From contig NZ_JAJTNP010000002.1 of assembly GCF_021311115.1 (NCBI RefSeq), forward strand, positions 310,001-374,000: DNA of 64,000 bases, given 5' to 3'. The position numbers were made by a program, and so were the translations under genes. Below the pieces are notes generated by a model. The model saw only the letters and a list, made by a program, of their open reading frames with translations, was not told the origin of the DNA and made no database searches. This stretch comes from Chryseobacterium gwangjuense. Its GTDB lineage: Bacteria; Bacteroidota; Bacteroidia; Flavobacteriales; Weeksellaceae. Shown in pieces: positions 41,194 through 49,459 of the stretch; within the stretch, counting starts at the first letter, position 1; each line of letters begins with the position of its first letter.

Positions 41194-43641
41194 TTAATCT
41201 TTTATATAGATTCGTTTCACTCGGGGTGAAATTGAGGTTAATACTTCATAGGTTATTGTTTTGCAGTAAGCTGCGAATTCTTTAAGACTTGGATAAGCAT
41301 TAAAAACAGTTACTGTATCGCCTTCTTTTACATTAGGAATGTGATTTATATTGATCATCATCATATCCATGCAAATACTTCCAACAATGGGTGCTAAAGT
41401 TTTATTTATGCCGACATTTCCTACCTGATTCCCAATTAACCTTGGAATTCCATCTGCATATCCTACAGGAATAGTAGCGATTTTTGTTCTTTGATCGGTT
41501 TTAAATCTTCTGCTATAACCCACAGATTCGCCACTTTCTACAGTAGATATTTGAGAAATAACTGTTTTAAAACTTACAACAGAGCGTAATTGTTTCTGTA
41601 TTTCACTATTTGGTGATTCTCCTAGCATTCCAATCCCAATTCTTACCATATCATATTGATGATCGGTATAACTTGTTATTCCTGATGAATTTAAGATATG
41701 TCGAATAGGAGTGTAGCCCAATTTTTCAATTAAATGCCCTGAATTTTTTTCAAATGTTTCCAGCTGATGCAAAGTAAATTCTTTCTCATCCGGTATATCT
41801 GAAGACGAAAGATGGCTGAAAATACTTTGAACTTTTAAATTTTTATGATTTAAAGTTTCGCTTAGCTGATCTAACTCATTGTCTTTAAAACCAAGGCGAT
41901 GCATTCCTGTTTCCAGTTTGATATGGATAGGATATTTTTTATCATAACCTGATTTCTGAACCGCTTCGTAAAATAATTCCAAAACCCTGAAACTATAGAT
42001 TTCGGGTTCTAAATTATATTCTATTACTGTCTCATAGCTGTGTTGTTCAGGATTCATTACAACGATTGGAACGGTGATCCCTTTTTTACGAAGTTCTACC
42101 CCTTCATCTACGAAAGCAACTCCTAAGTAATCAATATGATGATGTTGCAAGAATTCTGAAATTTCATAACTTCCTAAACCATAGGAATTTGCTTTCACCA
42201 TGGCCATCATTTTGGTTGTCGGCTTCAGCAGAGATTTATGATAATTGATGTTGTGTAAAATTGCATTCAGATTGATCTCTAAAACCGTATCATGCTTTCT
42301 CAGTTCAAGAACATCCTTAAGCTTTTCGATTTCAAATTTTCTGGCTCCTTTTAATAAGATAATCTGGTTTTCAATTTCTGTAAGATGTTTGCTTTCAATT
42401 AATTCTTTAGTATTGATGAAAGTAAAAGTTCTAGCTTTAAATAATTCACTGAAGTTTGATATTTCGTTACCTATTAAGAAAACGGAATCAAATTGTTGTT
42501 CATTCACCAGCTCCGAAACTTCCTCGTACAATTCTTTTGAATTTGAATTTACACCGACAATATCCGTTAATACCAAAGACTTCTTTGGCTTATTGTATTC
42601 GTTTAAAAATTGCAGGGCAGTTTTCAAAGAATCCAAATCGAGGTTAAAAGAATCATTAATGATAATATTGCTCTTAATTCCTTCAATGGCTTCAAGTCTC
42701 ATTTCAACGGCTTTTAAAGCGTTGATTTTTTCAACGATCTTTTGATTTTCGACTCCTAACTCCTTCAATACGGTTACAAGCGCTAAAGCATTGGTTAACG
42801 TCGCTTCGTCTCTTTGGTGTACAGGAAAAGAAATTTCTTCATCGAAATATTGTACAACAACATGATCTTCTTTTGAAATATTATTTTTAAAGTAGATCTG
42901 ATTATTGTCTTTAAAACCGTAAGAAATTAATTTTTTACTTGAATTTAAATCCTTTATTTTTTTGTCAACCAATGAATTATCACCATTGTAAATGATAACT
43001 TCAGAATGTCTGAAAAGTTTGATTTTTTCATCAATTAACTCCTCTTCCGATTTGAAATTGGCAAGGTGAGCAGTTCCGATATGAGTCAGTAAACCAATCT
43101 TTGGATGGAAAATGTTTTCAAGTTTATCCATTTCATCCGGTTTGGAAATTCCGACTTCAAAAATTCCCAGTTCATGAGAAGTATTGATTTGAAGCAAAGA
43201 GAGGGGAAGTCCGATCTGAGAATTGAAACTTTTCGGGCTTTTTACTGTAGGAAATTCGTTCCAAAGACATTGATACAACCATTCTTTTAAAATGGTTTTT
43301 CCGTTGCTTCCCGTAATTCCTATAGATTTTAAATGAGCATTTTCAAAATGAAATTTGGCTAATTTTTGAAGAAAGTCCACAGAATTTTCAACGATAATCC
43401 ATGTTATCCCTTCAAACTGAGGATGCTGATGTTCGGAAATAATAATCGTAATTCCTTTATCAATGGCAGATTCAATGAATTTTTCACCCGAATTTTTATG
43501 GGTATTAATAGCAATAAATGCAGAGTTTCTGGCAGAATAAATAATTCTGCTGTCAAAAGCTATGTTTTTGATAATTAATTCTTTGTCTCCAATAACTTTA
43601 GCATTGGTGATTTCTGCAATTTGATTTACTGTATAGTTCAT
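41194..43641 (-). CDS. MurF-alanine racemase fusion
   Basis: An 815-residue bifunctional enzyme. Residues ~1-450 are MurF (UDP-MurNAc-tripeptide:D-Ala-D-Ala ligase) with the ATP loop GITGSNGKT at about 110. Residues ~455-815 are a PLP alanine racemase with the Schiff-base lysine in MAMVKANSYGLGSYE and the catalytic Tyr region (VGYSRRF, SICMDMMM). The fusion joins making D-Ala with ligating D-Ala-D-Ala to the UDP precursor; a D-Ala-D-Ala ligase would act in between. Such fusions are characteristic of Bacteroidetes. Both active sites look intact. Confidence 0.95.
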   Translation of the reverse strand: MNYTVNQIAEITNAKVIGDKELIIKNIAFDSRIIYSARNSAFIAINTHKNSGEKFIESAIDKGITIIISEHQHPQFEGITWIIVENSVDFLQKLAKFHFENAHLKSIGITGSNGKTILKEWLYQCLWNEFPTVKSPKSFNSQIGLPLSLLQINTSHELGIFEVGISKPDEMDKLENIFHPKIGLLTHIGTAHLANFKSEEELIDEKIKLFRHSEVIIYNGDNSLVDKKIKDLNSSKKLISYGFKDNNQIYFKNNISKEDHVVVQYFDEEISFPVHQRDEATLTNALALVTVLKELGVENQKIVEKINALKAVEMRLEAIEGIKSNIIINDSFNLDLDSLKTALQFLNEYNKPKKSLVLTDIVGVNSNSKELYEEVSELVNEQQFDSVFLIGNEISNFSELFKARTFTFINTKELIESKHLTEIENQIILLKGARKFEIEKLKDVLELRKHDTVLEINLNAILHNINYHKSLLKPTTKMMAMVKANSYGLGSYEISEFLQHHHIDYLGVAFVDEGVELRKKGITVPIVVMNPEQHSYETVIEYNLEPEIYSFRVLELFYEAVQKSGYDKKYPIHIKLETGMHRLGFKDNELDQLSETLNHKNLKVQSIFSHLSSSDIPDEKEFTLHQLETFEKNSGHLIEKLGYTPIRHILNSSGITSYTDHQYDMVRIGIGMLGESPNSEIQKQLRSVVSFKTVISQISTVESGESVGYSRRFKTDQRTKIATIPVGYADGIPRLIGNQVGNVGINKTLAPIVGSICMDMMMININHIPNVKEGDTVTVFNAYPSLKEFAAYCKTITYEVLTSISPRVKRIYIKD

Positions 43642-43690
43642 TGGTGCCCTTTCTGCTGCTATTTTGTGTGTGTTGTTTGTATTTGTCGAT

Positions 43691-43711
43691 CACAGAGGCG
43701 CAAAGAATTTT
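43691..43711. repeat. Degenerate CACAGAGGCGCAAAG motif
   Basis: In the gap before murF-alr, CACAGAGGCGCAAAGAATTTT resembles the sequence at 9477 and similar decayed intergenic sequence. TTTGCGTCATTGTG follows 40 bp later. No coding frame. Confidence 0.4.
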
Positions 43712-43796
43712 ACTTAAAAAAGTTTAATTGTAATTTAATTTGCGTCATTGTGTTTTATCCAATATTTCTTAATTAGATTTAAATTAATAATCTAAT

Positions 43797-44390
43797 TTAC
43801 TTATTTTTCTTCTTCAAAAGTACTTCATCAATAAAAACACGACGGCTTACTGCTTCGTAACTTTCTGTTTCGCCTAATTCAACTAAATTATCGCCCTGAG
43901 AAGTTCTCATGGAATAATTGGCCAGGTTACCCGTTCTCTTGCAAATAGCATGCACTTTTGTAACATATTCTGCGGTTGCCATTAGATTGGGCATTGGTCC
44001 GAAAGGACGTCCTAAAAAATCCATGTCTAAGCCAGCTATTACCACTCTTATTCCACTATTTGCGAGCTGATTGGCTACATCTACAATACCTTGATCGAAA
44101 AACTGTGCTTCATCGATTCCAATCACATCACAATTAGAAGCCAACAAAAGAATTTCGTTGGGATTTTCTACTGGTGTACTTCGAATTTTATTCTGATTGT
44201 GAGAAATGACATCTTCTTCAGAATAACGAGTGTCCAGTTTTGGTTTAAAAATTTCCACATTTTGCCCCGCCATTTCTGCTCTTCTAAGCCTTCTGATCAA
44301 CTCTTCGGTTTTTCCGGAAAACATTGAGCCACAAATAACTTCCATCCAACCGCTTTGTTTGGAGTGATTAATTGTATTTTCTAAAAACAT
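43797..44390 (-). CDS. tdk: Thymidine kinase
   Basis: A 197-residue type II thymidine kinase. The P-loop is GSMFSGKTEELIRRLRR at about 22-38; the thymidine-binding segment DEAQFFD and the lasso region HAICKRTGNLANYSMRTSQG follow. The CxxC/CxxC zinc pairs seen in many type II enzymes are absent, as I recall for other flavobacterial members. It phosphorylates thymidine for salvage. Divergent from the acidic-repeat gene, with only ~60 bp between the starts, so the two promoters share a short region. Confidence 0.94.
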   Translation of the reverse strand: MFLENTINHSKQSGWMEVICGSMFSGKTEELIRRLRRAEMAGQNVEIFKPKLDTRYSEEDVISHNQNKIRSTPVENPNEILLLASNCDVIGIDEAQFFDQGIVDVANQLANSGIRVVIAGLDMDFLGRPFGPMPNLMATAEYVTKVHAICKRTGNLANYSMRTSQGDNLVELGETESYEAVSRRVFIDEVLLKKKNK

Positions 44391-44451
44391 TTGTTAAATT
44401 AGCCGTATATTTTTAAGATCAAAAGTAAGCAATTTTAATAAGATTCTTAAT

Positions 44452-45921
44452 ATGCAGAACATCCAAGATTTAAAGGAAAAAATTTTTTTTGAATCCAAGA
44501 ATATCATTGATATTTTGGATAAAATAAATAATGTAGATGAACTACTTTCTAAGCAGGATCTTGTGGATGAGCTTGCTAATAGAATTTCTTTTTTAAGATT
44601 GCTTGAAAAAAATATGGAGTATTTCATTACTGAAAATACCTCGCCTGTTTCAGAAAATAATGAGTTTAGCAACAGCGGAACGACTGAAGAAGAGGCAATT
44701 TTCAATAATGAACTGAATGAAATTGAGGAAAAAGAAGAAGATTTCATGGTAACTGCTGATGAAGAAGAAGTCATTTTTAATAATCAGCTTAATGAGATTA
44801 CTGAAAACGATTATCACGAAAACATCGTAAGTTTTATAGATGGAAATCTTGAAAATAACTATTCTGATAATGAGTCATCTAATTCGGAGTACGATCAGAA
44901 AACATCGGAAGAAATTGTTTTTAATGAACAGTTGAAGGAAATAGAAGAAAACAGTGTCTCCGAATATCATGAGAGTACATTGGATTTCGTGGATGAAGAA
45001 CGAATTCTTGCAGATGCGGTACCTGATAATAGCGAAGATATTTCAGAAGAAATGTTTGACCAGAACGTTACCGAAGAAGAAGCTATTTTTAATAATCAGC
45101 TGAATGAAATTGATGAATCTGATGATAAGGTAGAAGAGGAAAAAGCGGATCTGAATGAGGGAGAAAATACTATGAAAAATGAATCTTTCGAGATTACAGA
45201 GACCATTCCTAGTATTTTTGATACGGAAATCTTTGAAGAAGAAGGTATTTTGATCGAAGAGGATGAAGATCAGTATTTGGTTTCAAATATAGCAATGGAG
45301 CAGGGTGAAATGGCAACAGATACTTCCAATGTAGAAAATATCTTGGCTGAGATAAAGCATGATGATTCAAGATTGGAAGAACAAGAAGAATTGATCTTTG
45401 AAGAAGAGGAAAGAAGAGGAAAAATAGTGGATTTTGAAACTCCGGTTTCCCAAACAGAAAAAGAAAAACCGGCTTCTGATGAAAGTTTTGAAAATCTGGA
45501 AAAATATCATCAGGATAAGAAAATCAGACTGGCAAATATCAGAGGATTAAAAGCCGTTCAGACACTTTTTGATGATGACCACTTAGAAGTAGAAAATCTT
45601 CAGGAAAAACCTAAAGAGATACAGAAAGAAGATACAGGAAGTCTGTTGAAAACAAATATTTCAACAGATTATATGGAGAAAGAAAAAGAGAAGGCAAAGC
45701 CCGAATTTAAGTTGGATTTAAATGACAGAATTGCGTTTTCAAAAATGCTGTTCGGAGGAAGTCAGTCTGAGCTTAATGAGGTGATTGCAGATTTGAACAG
45801 CTTTAAAAACTTAGAGCAGGCAAAAGAATATCTGAGTGATCTGTATTACGATAAAAAATGGAGTAATGTCGATGAATATGCTCAGAGACTATGGATATTG
45901 GTAGAAAATAAATTTTTATAA
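44452..45921 (+). CDS. Highly acidic repeat protein of unknown function
   Basis: A 489-residue cytoplasmic-type protein with no signal peptide and an extreme excess of Glu and Asp. Four repeats of the pattern EEE(A/V)IFNN(Q/E)LNEI(E/T/D)E start near 44682, 44758, 44904 and 45070. The N-terminal 55 residues are a helical unit and the last ~80 (KLDLNDRIAFSKMLFGGSQSELNEVIADLNSFKNLEQAKEYL...) form a conserved-looking helical tail. It ends just before rsmI, so both probably share an mRNA. Role unknown; the repeats suggest a protein-binding linker. Confidence 0.8.
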   Translation: MQNIQDLKEKIFFESKNIIDILDKINNVDELLSKQDLVDELANRISFLRLLEKNMEYFITENTSPVSENNEFSNSGTTEEEAIFNNELNEIEEKEEDFMVTADEEEVIFNNQLNEITENDYHENIVSFIDGNLENNYSDNESSNSEYDQKTSEEIVFNEQLKEIEENSVSEYHESTLDFVDEERILADAVPDNSEDISEEMFDQNVTEEEAIFNNQLNEIDESDDKVEEEKADLNEGENTMKNESFEITETIPSIFDTEIFEEEGILIEEDEDQYLVSNIAMEQGEMATDTSNVENILAEIKHDDSRLEEQEELIFEEEERRGKIVDFETPVSQTEKEKPASDESFENLEKYHQDKKIRLANIRGLKAVQTLFDDDHLEVENLQEKPKEIQKEDTGSLLKTNISTDYMEKEKEKAKPEFKLDLNDRIAFSKMLFGGSQSELNEVIADLNSFKNLEQAKEYLSDLYYDKKWSNVDEYAQRLWILVENKFL

Positions 45922-45923
45922 TT

Positions 45924-46598
45924 TTGAGCGGGATTCTTTATTTTGTTCCGACACCGGTCGGAAATTTAGAAGATATGACTTTCAGAGCAGTAAATGTACT
46001 GAAAGAAGTTGATTATATTTTATGTGAAGACACTAGAACTTCCGGAATTTTGTTAAAACATTTCGAAATTTCTAAGCCTTTAAAATCTTATCATTTGCAT
46101 AATGAGCATCAGGCAACCGAAAAGGTGATTACAGACCTTAAAAACGGTCAGAATATCGCTATTATTACAGATGCAGGAACTCCCGGAATTTCAGATCCGG
46201 GATATTTATTGGCAAAAGCAGGATCAGATCATGATATTGAAATGATATGTCTTCCAGGAGCAACGGCTTTTGTACCGGCTTTAGTGGTTTCAGGACTTCC
46301 GAATAATGAATTTTTATTTGCAGGTTTTTTACCCCAAAAAAAAGGAAGACAGACTAAGCTTAAACAGCTTGCAGAAGAAAAAAAGACTATCGTTTTATAT
46401 GAAAGTCCACATAAGATAAATACTACTTTGGAACAAATTAAAGAGTTTTTTGGTGAAGAGACCAAAGTAAGTTTAAGTCGTGAAATTTCGAAAAAATTCG
46501 AAGAAACTAAAAGAGGAACAATCAATGAGTTAATTGAATTCTCCAAAACAAAAACTTTAAAAGGAGAAATTGTTCTTATTGTAAATAATGCTATTTAA
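45924..46598 (+). CDS. rsmI: 16S rRNA (cytidine-1402-2'-O)-methyltransferase
   Basis: A 224-residue SAM-dependent tetrapyrrole-methylase-fold enzyme that methylates the ribose of C1402 in 16S rRNA. Motifs: LYFVPTPVGNLEDMTFRA at the start, CEDTRTSGILLKHF, ITDAGTPGISDPG, LPGATAFVPALVVSGLP and FLPQKKGRQ. The start is a TTG at 45924, which alone gives the conserved N-terminus; the next ATG would remove it. Residues after ~220 are shorter than in enterobacterial RsmI, which carry an extra C-terminal domain. Confidence 0.95.
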   Translation: MSGILYFVPTPVGNLEDMTFRAVNVLKEVDYILCEDTRTSGILLKHFEISKPLKSYHLHNEHQATEKVITDLKNGQNIAIITDAGTPGISDPGYLLAKAGSDHDIEMICLPGATAFVPALVVSGLPNNEFLFAGFLPQKKGRQTKLKQLAEEKKTIVLYESPHKINTTLEQIKEFFGEETKVSLSREISKKFEETKRGTINELIEFSKTKTLKGEIVLIVNNAI

Positions 46599-46604
46599 TT
46601 TTAA

Positions 46605-48104
46605 TTGAAAACACTAGTTTTTGTATTGCTATCTTCTATTTGTACAGCACAACAAACGGATCAATACACTCAGATACTTTTATCTAAAAAGCTTGGCAAA
46701 GAGGTAAAATTTTACTCAAACGGATATGGCGTTATCATCAACGCGGAATCAGCGGAATATGGTATTGTAGATTCCACGGGAGCGGTGACCTATACTGCGT
46801 CGGCTAAAAACGAAATATCACATCTTTATAAAAACCGGTTTATTGTAAAAATAAAAGACGGAGACCCGAAAGGTAAAATGGGATTAATTGACGAAAAAGG
46901 AAATCAGCTGATTCCTTTTGAGAGTCAAAAAATAAGTCCGTCGTGGAGTATCAACAAAAGACTTATCTCAACCAAAGAAGGAAAAGAAGGAATATACAGC
47001 TATGATGGTAAAGAGATCATTCCTTATTCTGATAAAATAAAATTTGCAGGAGAAAACAGGTTTTTTGTAAAAAAAGATAACAGTTGGCAGATTTATGATG
47101 CTGACGGAAAATTAAAAAGCAGCAGAGAATTTAAAGAAAACCTTCATTTTTATAAAAACAAGGTTTATTTTCCTACCGGAGAAAAACAGGGAGAAATAAT
47201 AGATAATGATGGGGTAACTCTTAATACTATATCCAACAGTAATGTAGATAACATCGGAGGATATCCCTTTTTAGTAACCAAAGATCCTGTTACGAAGAAA
47301 TACGGAATCATAGATACCCAGGAAAATCGTCTTGCTGATGAAATCTATGATGAAGTATTTTTAGGAACACGATATATTTATTTTATTAAAAATGAAAAAA
47401 TAAACATCTTTTCAAAGGAGGCAAAAAAGGTGTATTCTACAGACTTCGATTATGTAAAATCCTTATTTAACGATTTATTCAGTACTCAAAAAAGTCTTAA
47501 AAACCCAAAAATGGCGGTGATCCGTATTAATGGAGAAATTGTAGTTCCAAAGGAATATGATAATATTGAAGGGGTAAAAATTGAAGGAAATGACTTTATA
47601 TATCTGATAAAAGGAAATGAGCAGAGACTTTTAGATAAAGATTTAAAAGATGTTATAGAGCCTGGATATCAAATTGAAAAGATATTTCCTAATAGCCTGA
47701 TATTGAAGAAAGAAGGAGTGTTTTATAAATTCTCGGCAAAGGATAAAAAATACGAAGAACTAAAAAATGTTGCCTCCCTAAAAGAAAACGGCGTTTTTTA
47801 TTATCCGCAAAATATGTTTCCGGCGGTAGTTTGTAAAAATAAAGACAACTTCTACGGAATCATAGATGAAAACGGAAAAGAGATTGTTCCATTCATCTAC
47901 GATGATATCAGTTCTTTCCTTCCGGATAATGAAATCATTGTCCAGAAAGAGAAAAAATACGGAGTTACCAATTACCAGAATGAGCCTTTGAAAGGGGTAG
48001 AATATGATAAGTTTTCGGTAGATAAGGATGGGATAAAACTTACGAAAGATAAAGGGACAGAATATGTGTACTTTACTGATTCCAGAAGTGATAATAAACT
48101 ATAA
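46605..48104 (+). CDS. WG-repeat secreted protein
   Basis: A 499-residue protein with a short signal peptide (KTLVFVLLSSICTAQQ), starting at a TTG at 46605, 6 bp after the rsmI stop. It contains repeated WG/YG units: GLIDEKGNQLIPFE, KYGIIDTQENRLADE, FYGIIDENGKEIVPFIYDDI and KYGVTNYQNEPLKGVEYD. These beta-hairpin repeats are common in Bacteroidetes surface or periplasmic proteins, but no enzymatic activity is known. It probably lies in one transcript with rsmI. Confidence 0.85.
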   Translation: MKTLVFVLLSSICTAQQTDQYTQILLSKKLGKEVKFYSNGYGVIINAESAEYGIVDSTGAVTYTASAKNEISHLYKNRFIVKIKDGDPKGKMGLIDEKGNQLIPFESQKISPSWSINKRLISTKEGKEGIYSYDGKEIIPYSDKIKFAGENRFFVKKDNSWQIYDADGKLKSSREFKENLHFYKNKVYFPTGEKQGEIIDNDGVTLNTISNSNVDNIGGYPFLVTKDPVTKKYGIIDTQENRLADEIYDEVFLGTRYIYFIKNEKINIFSKEAKKVYSTDFDYVKSLFNDLFSTQKSLKNPKMAVIRINGEIVVPKEYDNIEGVKIEGNDFIYLIKGNEQRLLDKDLKDVIEPGYQIEKIFPNSLILKKEGVFYKFSAKDKKYEELKNVASLKENGVFYYPQNMFPAVVCKNKDNFYGIIDENGKEIVPFIYDDISSFLPDNEIIVQKEKKYGVTNYQNEPLKGVEYDKFSVDKDGIKLTKDKGTEYVYFTDSRSDNKL

Positions 48105-48181
48105 TAAAGCAGATATATCATAAAAAGACTTAAAATTTCTATAATTTGACGAGATAAAATGTATAGAATAACAAATTATAA

Positions 48182-48190
48182 TATCTTTGC
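48182..48190 (+). promoter_or_regulatory. fabG promoter, -7 element TAnnTTTGy
   Basis: TATCTTTGC matches TAnnTTTGy and would yield a ~95-nt leader before the fabG ATG at 48289. A GATTAGTTT/AAACTAATC hairpin lies in that leader at 48231-48258. Confidence 0.5.
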
Positions 48191-48288
48191 GGACGTTAAA
48201 TTTTAATTTTATCTCTATAAAATAATTATAGATTAGTTTATATTCGAAAAAACTAATCAGTTATAAAAAGAAATAATTGTCAGAAAAT

Positions 48289-49032
48289 ATGAAACTATTA
48301 GAAGGAAAAGTAGCGCTAATTACAGGAGCTACACGAGGAATCGGAAGAGGAATCGCTGAAATGTTTGCTCAGCAGGGAGCAAAAGTTGCATTCACTTATG
48401 CCGGTTCTGTAGATAAAGCTAAAGAATTAGAAGAAACTTTAAGTTCTGTAACTCAAATTAAAGGATATCAGTCAGATGCATCAGATTTTGATGCTGCTCA
48501 GACATTAGTAGATGAAGTAATGGCTGAGTTCGGACAAATTGATATTCTGATCAACAATGCAGGTATCACAAGAGACAACTTATTATTGAGAATGTCTAAA
48601 GACGATTGGGATATCATTATGAAAGTAAACTTAGATTCTGTTTTCAATCTTACAAAAGCGGTTATCAAGCCAATGATGAAGGCAAAATCAGGATCTATCA
48701 TTAATATGACTTCTGTTGTAGGAATCAGCGGAAATGCAGGACAGGCAAACTATGCGGCATCTAAAGCAGGAGTGATAGGATTTACAAAATCAGTTGCATT
48801 AGAATTAGGTTCAAGAAATATCCGTTGCAATGCGATTGCTCCTGGATTTATTGCTACAGAAATGACGGCAGCTTTAGATGAAAAAGCAACTCAGAAGTGG
48901 AATGAAGCTATTCCTATGAAAAAACTAGGAAAACCGGAAGATATTGCAAATGCTTGTGTTTTCTTGGGAAGTGAAATGTCTTCTTACATTACAGGACAAA
49001 CATTAAATGTTGACGGCGGATTGTTGACATAA
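48289..49032 (+). CDS. fabG: 3-oxoacyl-[acyl-carrier-protein] reductase
   Basis: A 247-residue short-chain dehydrogenase reducing 3-oxoacyl-ACP with NADPH in fatty-acid synthesis. TGATRGIGRGIA is the cofactor motif and NNAGITRDNLLLRM the family hallmark. The active site comprises Ser in NMTSVVG, Tyr-x3-Lys in YAASK, and the C-terminal YITGQTLNVDGGL. An ATG at 48289 gives the standard MKLLEGKVALITG start; a TTG four codons upstream is not needed. Leader and terminator define a single-gene unit. Confidence 0.94.
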   Translation: MKLLEGKVALITGATRGIGRGIAEMFAQQGAKVAFTYAGSVDKAKELEETLSSVTQIKGYQSDASDFDAAQTLVDEVMAEFGQIDILINNAGITRDNLLLRMSKDDWDIIMKVNLDSVFNLTKAVIKPMMKAKSGSIINMTSVVGISGNAGQANYAASKAGVIGFTKSVALELGSRNIRCNAIAPGFIATEMTAALDEKATQKWNEAIPMKKLGKPEDIANACVFLGSEMSSYITGQTLNVDGGLLT

Positions 49033-49074
49033 AGGAAAAATAACAAAAAAGACAAGTTTAATACCCTTTTTTAC

Positions 49075-49106
49075 AAAAAAATACCTCATTTGAGGTATTT
49101 TTTTTA
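49075..49106 (+). terminator. fabG terminator
   Basis: AAAAAATACCTCA and TGAGGTATTTTTT pair almost perfectly with a 2-base loop and a following T-tract. Confidence 0.8.
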
Positions 49107-49109
49107 TGC

Positions 49110-49459
49110 TTATTATAACGTTAACTTTGCTGTAAACTAAAACTGAAAAACCAAGGGCATGAGAATTTTTTTCTTTTATTATTGCGTGCTTCATGAGAGG
49201 ACCCAATAAATAACTCTAATTTTTAAAATAGGAGTTAATATTGAAGAACTAACATCCATGAATTGACTATAAGTCAAAATCTCTAATGGCTTAATATTTT
49301 GTTTAAAAAAATATATTCCACTAGATTTTGATGAAAAATTATATAATTACTAAAGTGTTTGGTGTGAGTAATAGTATCCCTTTCAATGTGGATACTATTT
49401 TTATTCATAGAGGTTTGATAATAATCTTGTTGGTATAACTCTGAAAAAACCTTCCAAAG
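49110..49459. other. Gap with orphan terminator-like hairpin
   Basis: About 350 bp without a credible gene. At 49370-49405 AATAGTATCC pairs with GGATACTATT and is followed by TTTTATT, which looks like an intrinsic terminator with no gene ending there. An imperfect TAACTC...GAGTTA palindrome is at 49211. A small RNA ending at 49405 is possible. Confidence 0.35.

Noticed and set aside
41194..43641. MurF-alanine racemase fusion as a new fusion
   Set aside because: This fusion is a known feature of Bacteroidetes.
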